Shown: positions 11,656-24,000 of the stretch, in pieces
Numbering within the stretch: position 1 is the first letter of the stretch
How the letters are laid out: each line of letters starts with the position of its first letter
NCBI GenBank assembly: GCA_963281155.1
Contig: CAUJLY010000006.1
Location: forward strand, 1,674,001-1,738,000
DNA from: Rhabditophanes sp. KR3021
Taxonomy: Eukaryota; Nematoda; Chromadorea; Rhabditida; Alloionematidae
Direction: 5' to 3'
Length of the DNA stretch: 64,000 nucleotides
Notes under the pieces: generated by a model
Seen by the model: the letters and a program-made list of their open reading frames with translations, nothing else
The model's database searches: none
Told to the model about the DNA's origin: nothing
Made by a program: the position numbers and the translations under genes

Positions 11656-13460
11656 ATGAAAGGTACCTTTTTATTTGTTTCCCTACTTCAGGTTGTATCA
11701 TGTGCACGTATTTTGGTTTATCTTCCGGAATTCGGAAGGAGTCATATGAAGGTTTGTTTTTTGTTTTGGTTAATTCTTATAATTTGAATGTTTAGCATAT
11801 GGCAAAATTGGCTGATATTTTGCAATTAGCTGGAAATGATGTTGTACGTTGAGTTTATTTGTTTTTTTAAATATTTATTCAAAATTAGACTGTACTAGTT
11901 TCGCCATTCGATCCCCTTGAAAAAGATCAACATGGAGTCAAATTAGCTAAAATTATTAGAGGTAGTGTAAATGAAAATTTACAAGCTCAATCAGGACCCC
12001 AAAAGGATCAATTTATGAAAATGATTTGGTATGTTTTGCTTCCTCAAAATCTAATTTGTGATTCTGATTTAGGGATACCAATATGGAATCACCCCTTGGG
12101 ATGTATTTTATGGCAACATTCATTGCTAAAACATGGATAACTCATTGCGAAGGAATAATGAATGATGATGAATTGACTGCTAAAATAAAGTCACAAACTT
12201 TTGACATTGCTATTGGGGAAGGTTTTGACTCATGTATCTTTGGATTATACAAGCAATATGGAATTAAGAATCATATCGTCGTTTCTAGTGGACTTTTCTT
12301 CAGTCCTCATTATGAATTGCTAGGTCTTCAATTCCCTTCAACTCAAGTTCCGGAATTATTTGCTGATTTTGGTGGTGATGGTTTTTCGCTTTACGAAAGA
12401 GCCAAAAACCAATATTTCGGTTTAATGTCTCATCTTTTCCTTAAGAGACCAATGAATTTGGAACAAGATTTGTTCGACTCAAAATATGGAAAAGGGGTGG
12501 TTGATATTAAACAAACTTTCTCTGAATGTGCTTACTATATAACCAATGGAGATCCATTATTAGACTTTGCCAAACCAATTACCTCAAAGGTTATCGAGAT
12601 CGGTGGTTTCTCGATCCCAAAAACTAAGCCATTAGATGAATATCATGACAAGATAATGTCTTTAAGGAAAACAAATGTCCTTATTTCATTTGGAAGTAAT
12701 GCAAAGTCTTATATGATGCCAGATAGTTACAAACAAAACTTAAGAAAAGTGATTAAATCCTTCCCTACAACTACATTCATCTGGAAGTATGAGGTGCTTG
12801 ATGATGGTATTGCTGAGGGACTTGACAACCTGATTATTTCTAAATGGCTTCCACAAACTGATATATTAGCTGACAAGAGGTTGACAGGATTCGTCACTCA
12901 CGGCAAGTTTTCAAATTTTAATAATTTTTATTATTTCTTTTAGGTGGATTAAATTCGTTGACTGAAGCTTCTCAAGTTGGAGTTCCCTTGGTTCTGATCG
13001 GGTTATTTGGTAAGTAAATAAAGTCAAACTATAATATGGTTATTTTGTAGGAGATCAAAAACGTAACGTTCAAGTTGCAGAGAAAATAAATATAGGCAAA
13101 GGAATCAAAAAGCATCTTCTCGCCGACTATGACACCGTCAGAAATACAGTTGACGAAGTATTTTTCAAATCTGATAAATACAAAAATGGGGCCATTAAAT
13201 TGATGGAAAGCATCAAAAACAAGCCCTACAACAGCACTGAAACATTCATAAAAACAGTGGAATACGCAGCCAAATATGGAGCTCAACCAATGTTTAACAT
13301 CCTCGGTCAAGATCAATCCTTTATCGAAAGAAATAACATAGATCTCCTAGCCATTACTATTGCCTTTTTCGCTTTGTTGAGTTTCCTAATTTTTAAAAGC
13401 ATCAAATTTTGTTGTTGCAGAAAGAAGGCTGTAGTCAGCGGAAGTAAAAAGACAAATTAA
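11656..13460 (+). CDS. UDP-glycosyltransferase (UGT)
   Basis: Six exons in my model: 11656-11751, 11796-11843, 11889-12028, 12073-12902, 12944-13009, 13051-13460; 529 residues, the usual UGT length. A signal peptide precedes ARILVYLPEFGRSHMKHMAK, the acceptor-side N-terminal fold. The donor-side signature spans about residues 350-395: ISKWLPQTDILADKR, then FVTHGGLNSLTEASQVGVP and GDQKRN, which bind UDP-sugar. A membrane helix lies at about 491-511 and the tail ends in KKTN, a dilysine ER-retrieval signal, so the enzyme should face the ER lumen and conjugate lipophilic compounds. The intron at 12903-12943 begins with GC, not GT. The sugar and substrate cannot be told from sequence. Confidence 0.92.
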
Positions 13461-13873
13461 TTGTATATTTTGTAGTGATCGCTTTAAATAAATTTAAAAG
13501 TGTTAATATTTAATTTGTAACCTTGGTGTAGCGAAATTTGATTATGTTGAAATTTCTTAGGTTCAAAAAAATACATATAGACCAGGTACATATCCATTTT
13601 CGAAATTCTTTTCTCTATTATTACCTTGGAGACGGCATATCCCTAACTCAAATGAGTCTTCTCTTTCTACATGAGAGTTCTGACTAATGCAAACCTTTTT
13701 TGACTCTTTTAAACTCAATACACAAAAATAATATTTTTTATATTTTGTGATCCCACATTATTAGCCGTCCCTTCAAGCAGGTCATTTAAGCTTTTAAGTT
13801 TTGGTCTATGCCATTAAACTCAGTTTTTCTAGTTCTACAAACTGGTGCAATAGTTTTATAAAAAATCCAATTT
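13461..13873. other. UGT 3' flank
   Basis: An AATAAA just after the UGT stop (about 13486) is the likely polyadenylation signal. The rest is AT-rich spacer without a recognisable feature. Confidence 0.4.
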
Positions 13874-14120
13874 ATGGCAGACTCCCAGAGCAAGTCTGGA
13901 AGAGTCAAGGTTTTTGGCATTGATACCTTTGTCATCGAGACTCAATATTTTTTTCAAAATTCCACTTATTTAGATCGAAAGAGAGGCTATCATAATACCT
14001 AGAACATCAAACATATATTTAATATTTTTTCTGTAGGTCGTAGGAGGAACTACAATAACTTACGAAAAAATTCTCTCTGACAAATTTACGGAATTTGAGG
14101 TTTACGTAGTAGTAGATTGA
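13874..14120 (+). CDS. Possible two-exon micro-gene
   Basis: Exon 13874-13909 (MADSQSKSGRVK) ends in AAG|gttttt and joins in phase to 14037-14120 after ttttctgtag, giving VVGGTTITYEKILSDKFTEF and then a short hydrophobic end before TGA; 39 residues in all. The 127 bp intron also stays open for some 30 codons (KVFGIDTFVIETQ...), so an unspliced 41-codon version exists, and the two alternatives look faintly alike (KVFGIDTF against KVVGGTTI). Local base composition is richer in G and C than the flanks. I do not recognise the product. It may be a micro-protein, a gene fragment or a coincidence of frames. Confidence 0.3.
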
Positions 14121-14482
14121 TTATCCGAATCAAACAATATGTGTGTGTTTAAAAATAAAAAACATCTGGACTAAATTTATTTTTCTATAATAACTACAGG
14201 TACAACAGTTAACGTGCTTTAATAAATCAACAAGTATTAGCATTCTTTTCTGGTTATATGAGGGTAAATTATTTAGTAATAAAACTATATTTTTTCGAAG
14301 CTTTCTAAAATCACCTTACAACGTCCATAACACATTTAGAGCAAATAATTTTTAGGTCGTTATGAAGCCAATGCATTGAATATTAAATGAATTCATTCTT
14401 ATAAAAGTGAAGTTTAAACTTCTTGGATCAAATTTTTATTTTACAATATGTAACAAAAAGACTGTCTCACACATTTACAATA
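14121..14482. other. Spacer before the convergent hst-6 gene
   Basis: AT-rich, with no open frame of note. Its right end should be the 3' UTR of the minus-strand sulfotransferase. Confidence 0.4.
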
Positions 14483-15779
14483 TTACTCGTCGGGTTTAAG
14501 AAATTCATGGTATGTTAAATTATAAGGAGATTCTGGCAATTGATAACTTTTGATATTTAATTTTTTTAACCGTTTATGAAACAATTTGATAGCATAATCA
14601 TATAATTCAATGTCTAGTTTGTTTCTATTTTTGATTTTTTCAAGTTGGTGTTTGGTGATGACAGTGTCATTGGATTTGGATTTATCCCATTCCGAAAGAG
14701 ACTTTATAAAATTGAGGTTGAAGGATTGTTGGAAGATTTGCTGACTTAGATCCATAACTTCTTTTATCCCAAAAAAAGCAAAGTTTTTTAAATTAGTTTT
14801 GGCACTTTCGAGCATGATTTTGTCACGTATTTCGGCAGATTGGTTTTTGATGTCATAGCAATTTACTAAAGTCAAATCAGCAAGCATTCTAGTTTGTCTA
14901 AAACAATAATTACCATGCAATATATACATTTACTTACCTATTAAAAGCAAGATTATAAGGGCAATCCAAAAATTCATCAATGTCAATTCCCTGCCATCCT
15001 AAATCAGGATCAAAGCAAAGTGGTAACTCTTCAGGAGTTGGTGGTCTGCCATTACACATATGCTTAGCTGATAACCATGTTGCTCCCCGTTCTACATGTC
15101 TGAATTCAGATATAAATCTCGAAATAGGTTCCCTCAAGAAAGTTGTATAAAAGTATCTTCTTTTACGAGGCCCCCCTTCCTTCCGATCTAATACATTCTC
15201 CACACAGTCAGAAACAAATAATTCCGTATAATCAGCATGTAAACCACACATCCACCCAGTTGAGTAACGGGAAAACAACCATGTTTGCTTTGATTCTCTA
15301 TTCTTGAGACAATTACACCGCTTTTTTCCAATATTGCAATCACATTTCTGGTCGATGTCCATATTTTTTACCAAGAAACGTTCAAAACTGGTTCCAGCCG
15401 TTTTTTGAATATGCAGAAAAACTATCACATCATCTCGTGCAATATCAAATCTGAAAGAGCAATTATAAGTAATTAGCCAAACAACTTACTTTGTATTAGG
15501 TTCGTCTATAAGCTTATTAAAAGACAAATTCCACCGTGTATAAAGTTGGGGCTTGTATTCGATTGAGATTCTATTTTTAAAAGCAAATTTTTCCATTTCC
15601 TCGAGCGTATATTTTGGAGCAATACTGGCTAATGAGTGGTATGATTGTTGGTCGTAGTTATTGATGTCAACAACAAATAGTATGCCAATGATTAGTAAGA
15701 TTGATATAGTCAGGATAGATACTTTAAAAAATGAGCAATGAAACTTTGGCATTTTTGAAAAAGAAGATACTAATTTCAT
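14483..15779 (-). CDS. hst-6: Heparan sulfate 6-O-sulfotransferase
   Basis: Exons on the minus strand: 15779-15490, 15450-14938, 14897-14483; 405 residues. A short cytoplasmic tail and one membrane helix (about residues 18-37) make it a type II Golgi protein. The 5'-phosphosulfate-binding loop HIQKTAGTSF is at about 110-119 and the 3' site LREPISRFISEFRH at about 202-215. WLFSRYSTGWMCGLHADYTE, DCPYNLAFNRQTRML and LLESAKTNLKNFAFFG-like stretches match animal HS6STs throughout. The family transfers sulfate from PAPS to the 6-O position of glucosamine in heparan sulfate. The C-terminus is shorter than in vertebrates. All key loops are intact, so the enzyme should be active. The symbol is by homology to C. 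elegans hst-6. Confidence 0.93.
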
Positions 15780-16691
15780 TGTACTGATGTATTAATAAAT
15801 GTGTTTTGATAGCAAGGATTAGTTGAATTACTACATAGAAGCAGAGCTAATTTTATTGTTATTTTATTGCTTTAATTAAAGTGTGGCGCATAAAAACAAT
15901 CTCAATACTTTTTATTGTCTTAGCTGGTCTGTTCAAGTCAACATCCCTCCAAAAAGGAAGTTGCGTCGGGTTAAGAGAATCATTTATTACGGCAAGTTGA
16001 GGGTGTTAGCGGATTATAAAGCGGACCATATGTTTAATATTAAAAAAATGGAATACATTATGCAAATTCGGTTACATGCTGTAATGCACATACATATAAG
16101 CATAATCTCATATTAGCAAGGAGTCATTAGTTTTCTCGTTTTAAACGCATTAAATGATATATTGAAATGGTGTAAAATATGTTTCCGCTGGAGTAATTTG
16201 ATATTCATCCGTACATTTAAGTTTTAAAGCCCCCATGTTAAGGAAAATGGAGAGTGTCAAGGAGGCTAATTATTATTGCATTTATAAACACTTGTAAAAG
16301 GAACTTAGAGCGATGGCCAAAAAGTGATAATAATTTATTTGGCACGGCTTGAAATTACTTATCCATTCCATATAATAAATAAATACATACGAAAGTACGC
16401 TCCCTTAATTTTTCTTTCTATCACAATAAGAACCATGTCATTCAAAGTTTCCACAATTTATATATTTAATGCACACATTATAATTTAATAATAATTGTTT
16501 TGTTTATGTACAAATACATTTCAACGTGCCTTCAAATTCACACGCCTCACTCTACTTTATGTAATCTGTTTTTTAAAATTAGATAATACCATGTTTAGGC
16601 ATTTATAAAGTGTTTGGCCAAAAGTTCTATCTTCATTTCGTTCAAAAACGAAGTTTAAGGACAACAAATAGTATAAAAGTAGCTTTCCAAC
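15780..16691. other. Intergenic region between hst-6 and an Ig gene
   Basis: This should contain divergent promoters for the minus-strand sulfotransferase and the plus-strand Ig gene. A 77-codon frame at 15883-16116 opens only with GTG and has a basic middle part (PPKRKLRRVKRIIYYGKLRV) but no ATG or family match, so I do not call it. An Ig-domain-like relic at 16211-16297 is listed separately. Confidence 0.4.
16211..16297 (+). pseudogene. Ig-domain-like relic
   Basis: A short frame reads LRKMESVKEANYYCIYKHL and stops. The pattern (hydrophobic, V, acidic, A, then YYC) is the end of an immunoglobulin domain, the F strand with its cysteine. It sits about 400 bp before an intact Ig gene on the same strand whose corresponding part is ISNMNEKDSGSYDCC. 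I infer a leftover exon of a tandem duplicate. Only one strand of one domain is visible, so this is tentative. Confidence 0.3.
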
Positions 16692-17477
16692 ATGGCTTAT
16701 TTAGTATCTTTAAATATCTTGATGCTATTCATTGTAAATCAAGCCTATGCAATTGAAGTCAAAAATACTATTTACAATGGCATTTCTGCTAAAGGTAAGC
16801 AAATTAAACTAAATTATATGTATGTCATTTTTAGAAATTTCATCTGATATGTACATGCCATCATTGCAAATATTTTGTGACAATATTATTATACCACTTA
16901 ATAACTCTTACGTTTGGATGTATAATTCTTCAGAGTCATTACCGGCAAATTTAAATGCAACCAATAAAACATACATGATGTAAGTTTGAATTTATTGCTA
17001 TTATTTATCTTTTCCAGAATATCTAATATGAATGAAAAAGATAGTGGTTCGTACGATTGTTGCGTTATGGATATAGATTCAAAGTATGTTTGCTATAGAA
17101 AAGACTTGAGTATTACTCAAAAACCAGTAACGACCGGAGTCGACATGAGAACTGTTGGATACAAAGAAATAGCAAAAAACTCTAGAATATACTTTTGGCT
17201 TTTTAATGATACCGTCACTACAATAAACTGTACAATTGATAATAAAACGTTGCCTTCAAATACTAATGTTAGTTTGGTTTCTAGCCCGTATCCACAATAC
17301 AAAGATATGTTTATTAATCAAGCAACTACTGATAATAGTGGAAATTATACGTGCTCAGCAATGCGATCTGGACAGAAGGTTAACACCAAATTTACAATAA
17401 AGGTTGCCAATACCAGTTCAATGCTCTATCTTTCAACATTCCTTATAATTATTCCCTTATTTCATGCCATCTTTTAA
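16692..17477 (+). CDS. Secreted or surface-anchored Ig-domain protein
   Basis: Exons 16692-16794, 16835-16979 and 17018-17477; 235 residues. A signal peptide (LNILMLFIVNQAYA) is followed by two Ig-like domains. Domain 1 has a cysteine in LQIFCDN and the F-strand motif EKDSGSYDCC; domain 2 has TINCTID and TDNSGNYTCSAM. Many Asn-X-Ser/Thr sites suggest glycosylation. The C-terminal 20 residues are hydrophobic with no charged tail (MLYLSTFLIIIPLFHAIF), typical of a GPI-anchor signal. A cell-surface recognition or adhesion role is inferred from the domains only. The exact family is not recognised. Introns are 40 and 38 bp. Confidence 0.75.
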
Positions 17478-18173
17478 ACCTTTTTATGTATTTGCAATTG
17501 CATATTAATATATACACTTTGTAACATATTTAGTAGATAAACGCAACTGTTTGATAAACATCTATAATTAGATTATATGAAAGTTTACAATTCGACAACA
17601 AAACTCTTCTTATTCAATCAAATTCATTCCCTTAGCTAAACATCATTTCTTTAAATTTTTATAGTTTAATGATGTTGAGTATGAATCACTAAAGAAATAA
17701 CCATAAAAGCCAATCCAATCTAGGGTGTTCTCTGTTTAATAGTTAAAAGGAGTTTGACTGATCTTTATGGAACCCATAAAATTTTCCCTTTTCCTACATT
17801 ACAAATATTGACCGAAAGTGCTAGAAAAGTCACAACTATTCACATACTACAACCATTTAATTCCCCAACAAGTTAAAAAGGACACTGAAATGATACTCTG
17901 TCGCTTTAATTAGATTACAACCTCTTATCAGGATCTTCTACCTTATCAATTAATGATGCTCAAATTACTCTGACAAAAATTTCACCCTTATAATATATAA
18001 CACTTGATGTTTTAGACTAACGATATTGTCATCAAATTAATAAGTCCCAATTGTGGAATGCGCGTGTAAAATATCATTTACTATTCTACTTAAGTGGTGA
18101 CAGCTTTTGCATAAATCGAGACACTCAACTTTTATTCCATTCTTAATTAATTAGCTCTTATTTAGAAACCAAG
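17478..18173. other. Spacer
   Basis: AT-rich and without recognisable motif. The right end holds the promoter of the next secreted-protein gene; no clear TATA element is visible. Confidence 0.4.
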
Positions 18174-19003
18174 ATGAAATTCGTAATTTTGGCTGTATTA
18201 GTTGCTTTAGGTAAATTTAATTTGATTCCCCAATTATTCAAGTCCAAATAATTTAGTCAGCGCTACTGAACTACAGGATATTGAAATTGATGCCACTAGC
18301 AATGCTATGTGCACAACATTGTTGAAAACAGCTCAAACTGCTTTAAATACCGCTGTAGGATATAATGCCCAAAGTCTTGGATGGGTTGATTCTAACTCTT
18401 TGAGACTCGCCATGGAAACTAAATTCGCTCAGGGATTTTACGGTCTTCGGGATGCTTGCAAGTAAGTAGTTTATTTAAATAAAAATTATGAATATTTGTT
18501 AGTGGCTTGAAAGCTTATAAGTCTACTCTTGGATCAAACTACGGATTCTGTATGGATCCACTTAGACTAATCGTTGATGATACTGGCAAAGCTACCGGTG
18601 TCACCATTCTCGGAGCCCGCCAATACGTCGGAATCATTGATCAACTTGAATTCGCTTGCGGAGGTGGATACATGATTTATGCTAACCAAGGAACTTGCAT
18701 CGGAAATGCTTTCACCGCCAACAAAAAGATGATTGCTGACTGCTTAGCTGCTTTCACCTCCCAATCAACCAAAGACCCAACTCAAGTCTGTATTTATGCT
18801 GCAGACATGAACCTCTGTTATTTAAGTGCTTTCCAAAGCTGTGGATTAGAGGGACAATTTTTCGGATGTGAATACAGTAGAACCGGGTTTGCCCAAATTT
18901 ATCCACAATGTGCTCTTGATTATTGTTCAGGTAAACTTATTTTCCTCTTCAAATCATCTAATCCTTCATACTTTCAGTCAACATTGCCCATGACCATAAT
19001 TAA
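18174..19003 (+). CDS. Cysteine-rich secreted protein, tandem copy A
   Basis: Exons 18174-18210, 18257-18461, 18503-18930 and 18978-19003; 231 residues. A short signal peptide (FVILAVLVALVSA) precedes a domain with about 13 cysteines, including GFCMDPL, FACGGGY, DCLAAF, MNLCYLSAFQSCG and a terminal PQCALDYC. It aligns over its length with the gene at 20015: LEFACGGGY against MHFICGAGF, and QFFGCEYSR against AWWACEYAR. The layout recalls nematode-specific secreted cysteine-rich families (T20D4.11-like/DUF19 or CPG4-like), but I cannot decide which. Function is unknown. A polyadenylation-type AATAAA follows at about 19119. My last exon is tiny and ends the protein with a short polar tail. Confidence 0.72.
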
Positions 19004-20014
19004 CCAGTTCAAATAACAAATGACAAATTATTAATTTTTACAAACCCAAACGTTACCTAGAACAATTATAAAGTGTATTTTATTAAATTATTGTCATTAT
19101 TACGATAATAACGTGATTAATAAAGATCTGTCATTTACTTATTTATTAATTTGCCTATTTTAACTCAATTATTATTGTTTTATGTATTTGTGCAAATTTA
19201 AAATATCAAAGAGTACAAATAAATAAAATCCAATTATGTTGTGGATCTTTTAAAATTAGAAAATGACAAATTCAAAATTTATTACAGTATTTCAATTTAG
19301 TTTCTGACATCAGTTTCATTCACATATTTAATGATGTTGAGATCATTGCTAATTGACTAATCAGAATTATCACTTGTATCAAGATAAATAAATTATTTAT
19401 TGTACTTGTCAAGTGTAACCAAAATGATAACAAGTTTATACATACATAGTAAGCCAATTATATAATGCACGTCTGTATGGAGTTGACCATCCTTTTTATC
19501 TTCTAAATTAACTTTTCTGAATTTAATTTACTGATTAAAAGTAAAAGTTTGTCTTATTAAGTCAATTTTATATTACGATGCAGATCATTTTGCACAGTAC
19601 ACTTGATCTTCTTATTAACACACGCCGCATCCTACTATTACACTTCGCTCTCTCCATCTCTCAAAGCATTTTTTACCGGCTCTTAGTAACGCTATCAAAT
19701 TATGCCTCATCCAAATACTTTTCACGTAATGAATCTTTTTCTATCTATACCCTTGTATGTATTTTATGATCTTGTAATTATGTATCATTAATGCTATCCG
19801 TTTCAAGATTAGGTCTCAATTTATATTTATTGAATAAAATATAGGAATGATAGCTTTGGTAGTAAAAATAATTTGACATTATATGTAGTAATAACTTTTG
19901 TTACACCTTAATATTATTCATTTCATTTGACATTGTTTTCTTCTTGATTTACCAAATACATTTTTAAAAGTTAACACTAGTTTATAGAACCTTTATTTAA
20001 GATCAAACTAAAGA
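19004..20014. other. Spacer between tandem paralogs
   Basis: AT-rich, with the 3' UTR of copy A at the left. A 63-codon frame at 19578-19769 has no motif and looks like chance. No relic of a third copy is visible. Confidence 0.4.
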
Positions 20015-20842
20015 ATGGTCCAAATGATTTGTCGTACGGCTATTTTTGTTGCCTTCGTGTCATTATGTTCTGCCAATATTTTCGAAGAATTAGCTGCTGC
20101 ACCTGAAACTTGTAATAGTGCTCTTTTTACAACTTGCCAAAATACTCTTCAAACAACTTTAGGAATTAATGTCCCTGCCCCTTGGGACAATCCATCGCCA
20201 TTTAGAACAGCCGTGGAAAGTTTCTACAAATCCCAATCTACAACCGGACTTAGAAAAGTTTGTAAAGCATTCCGTGAATTCAAAAATTGTTTAGGTGGAA
20301 GTTACGGTGCTTGCATGCAACCAGCATACTTTGCTCTTAAAGGAACCATGGTACCTAATGCTTACATGTACATCAAAACATTCAACCAAATGCACTTCAT
20401 CTGCGGAGCTGGATTTAGTTGTAACTTAATTAACCCCCAAACTAATCCAAATTCTTTTAGCATATTTGAATAATGATGCCTGCATGACTCAAACATGGCA
20501 ACAAAATTTCAACGCGCTTATTACTTGCAGAAATCTGTTTGAATTAAGCTCTGCAAACGATCCCAAAGATGCTTGCTAGTATGTTGAATTGATAAAAAGA
20601 TACCACTTTAATCATAACCTTTTTTAGTTACGGAAGTCAAATGATGCAATGTTACCAAGGATTTTTTGAGGCCGGTTGTAATTATAATAGTCCCGATTCT
20701 GCTTGGTGGGCTTGTGAATACGCTAGAGTTGACGTTTTCACTAAGTTCCCTAATTGCGATCTTAGATGCACTTGTACGTTTACATGATTATTACCTTTGA
20801 TTCAATTACTTATTTTAAGACACCAGAGGAACAGTTGCTTGA
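20015..20842 (+). CDS. Cysteine-rich secreted protein, tandem copy B
   Basis: Exons 20015-20420, 20461-20578, 20628-20773 and 20820-20842; 230 residues, almost the same length as copy A. A signal peptide (TAIFVAFVSLCSA) precedes a domain with about 14 cysteines: ETCNSALFTTCQ, KVCKAFREFKNCLGG, GACMQPA, FICGAGF, ACMTQ, QCYQGFFEAGC, ACEYAR and PNCDLRC. Two intron positions differ from copy A: B lacks the intron after the signal peptide and the one after RDAC, but has introns after GAGF and KDAC that A lacks. The last intron, near the C-terminus, is shared. This is the same unidentified nematode secreted family; function unknown. Confidence 0.72.
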
Positions 20843-21028
20843 AAAGTTCAAAAGAATGGATGGTGCAAACGTTGAAACAACAAATTTAAAATTATAAACT
20901 TTGGATAAATAAATAAGACACAAAAAATACAGCCTAATTGACATCACATATAATAATTTTAAATTTATTTTGTATTAAATTCACCCTCTTCGATACATTA
21001 CATTTATTTTTGTGTAAAGTTGTTATAT

Positions 21029-24000
21029 TCATTTGGGTGGTTGTTTGTTTAGGGATGGCATCGTCGTCACTGTAAAGTTTGCTTTCACCGTTACAGGAAG
21101 GGCAGTTATTGTTTGTGGTTTGAAGAAGGTGCCTGAACAATTTGTTACTAATTGTATTTGGATGTTTCTACTCTTTTTGATGGTGCACTGAGTATGATTA
21201 AAATGACATATATTTGGGTAGATATTTCCATTGGTATCGCAAACTGCTTTTTCTTCAGCACACGGTTCCTCAATAATAGAGCAACATTCTCCAGCATATT
21301 GGAGTGTTAATGTTTGATTAAAAATTTTCATTTCGCATTGTTTTTTCCTAAACAAACAGATGTTGTGATATGTTGTAGTTCCATCGCAAACAGGATTGTA
21401 ATCTGAATCACAGTGATCTTGACAACATTCACCCTTGTAGGATATTGCTAAAGTGTCTGAAACATTATGTCGACTTCTCTTACATGACTCATTTTCGAAA
21501 AAACACTGATTTATATGCGTCTTGTAGTTGTTGTCGCATATCGGTTCAAATGACATTTGACACAAATTGACATCACTGCAACATTCTCCTTCATAATCTA
21601 GTTTTAATACATTTTTATGCTCGGAATTTGTCTTTTCAAAATAACATATAGTTTGATTTAGGAAGCATTCATTGACAAAAGTCTTTCCTAAAAAGTAAGT
21701 TAATTAACTTTTGATAAAGGGATTAAAATTTTCTCACCATTACTCCCACAAACTGGTTCGTATCTTTTTGGACATTCTGTTTGAATGCAGGAATTTGTTC
21801 CATTGCATTCCATGTGTCCGACAATCTCTGGAACCTTTAATTTTTTTCTTTCTGCAAGGCACCTTGATTTTTCAAAAAAGCAAAAGTTGGGGTGTGTATT
21901 TGATAAAGAATCGCACACAGGCTTCCATTCTAATTTGCAATTATTAAATTCCCCACAACATTCTCCCTCATAATCAATTGTTACCTTTGCGTGCAGTTTA
22001 TTTTTGCACAAATCTTTATTAAATTGACATCGATTGATGTAGGTTTTACCATTACTGCCACAAACGGCATCGTAAACATTTTCACACTCTTGTGACAGCG
22101 TGTGTGTACAATTCATAACATCTGAAAGTTCCAATTAACAATTAATTGCTTTACGATAAGACACTTTAATTACACTTACTTTTTAAGTTATCATTTTTAA
22201 AGTACGCATCACATGATGTCTCTGATAACAAACTCAATTTGCTTTCTGAATAGATTTTTTGATGTCGACATTTGGCAACATCGAAAAAACATAAATTTTT
22301 ATGAGTACTTTTAGAGGAATCGCAAACTGGTTGATGCATGAATGGACATTCTTCGTCAGAAGGACAACATCGACCACTCTGAAAAGAAAGAATGATTGTT
22401 ACAATTAATAATAAGATACAATTCTTTTAAATTGAATAAAAGAAATGCAAATATAGCAAATTAACGTACATAGGCTTCCGTAATGTTATAACCATACTTG
22501 ATTTCATAAATACACCGAAGCATTTCGAATTCACATTTTGAACGAGTTTCAGCATTCTGATCACAAACAAACAAATTATCATCGTCTGTATCTTGCAAAA
22601 TTTGACACTGCTGCTTAAAACAACGCTCACACTTTCCAATAAATAGAGATTCGAGTTTTTTGTTTTTGCATTTGCCTCTTTCTAGATCACACATAGATTT
22701 GTAAGTCTTGAAGTCACTGCCACACACAAATTCTTCCGACTCGTCGCATTCTTTTTGAAGGCATTCTTCTTTAAAGCAAAGTTCATCCGGCAAAGGACGT
22801 AGGACTTTGTTATTTTGTGCAGCTAGGCATCGTTCATGTTGGAAAAAGCATTCATTCTTGTGCATATTCCCCTCTGAATCACAGACTTGTGATTCTTCGT
22901 TTCCGCAACTTAATGTCGGACATTCGATCCTTTCTGCCCTTACTTTGGACACATTTCTAGTTTCTATTGAAATCGGTTTGATTGTCGGAGGATTAGTATT
23001 TGCAATGGAGGGGCTGAAAGCTGGTAATTCAGAAGTTGGTTCAGGACTCTTAGGAGTAGAACATTCTTTTAAACTCTTCAACCAAGAAACATCAAGATTC
23101 CTTCGTTTTCTTTGCTCACAATTATACATTTGAAAAGAACACAAATTAGGATGAGTAATTCCTGCTGTATCGCAAATAGGTTTGTATTCCCTCGAACAAT
23201 TGCTTGGGCATTTTTCTTGTTTTAAATCAAAGTTAGGACTATTAGGCCCGCATTTCCCTATATGAATTAAGATGGTTTCTTCTTCGTTTCGTTTTCTCTT
23301 CAAACAATTAATCTTGGCAAAGGTACAAATACTTTCATAAGTACCATTTTTATTGTCACACACTGCAATAGATTCAACCTCATCTTGACAACTTGGACAT
23401 CCACCAGAACTGACATCTTTCCTACCAGCTTTTCTCTCTCCACAAGCACCTTTATGCGCAATTGAGATGGAATAAAATTGTGGATCACCTTGCTTTCCAA
23501 TTTTGCAAAGATTAAATTTAAAAAGACATTCATTGCGATGTGTAACATTTTTCGTATCACATACAGGATCCCATCGTTTATCACACTCCCCTGCCGAACA
23601 CAACTCATCCGAACTTCCAACCTTCTTCTCATTCGAATCCATCCAATCATATCCCTTCTCAATTCTTGAATCCTCACTCTTATCCTCAAAAAGAATAGCT
23701 GCTTCTCCACTACAATGTTTCCCAACAACTAAACTCCTAACCTCAATTCCTTTCTGCTCTAATCTGCAATTAAACAACTCAAAGGCACAAAGATTGTCGT
23801 GAGTCATATTCAAATTGTCACAAACAGGCTTATAAATAGTTCCCTGGCACCTGTCATTGCATACTTGTTCATTGTTGCAAATTCCATATGATTTTATCTT
23901 CAGATTAACATTCCTTTTTTTGTCAATTATGCATTGAGCTTTGGAGAAGAAACATATATTAGTATGGGTAGTTCCTTCATTGTCACAAACGGGTTCTTGT

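Noticed and set aside
22807..23133. Open frame opposite the Kazal gene
   Set aside because: It lies antisense to well-supported Kazal modules and has no motif: a shadow frame.
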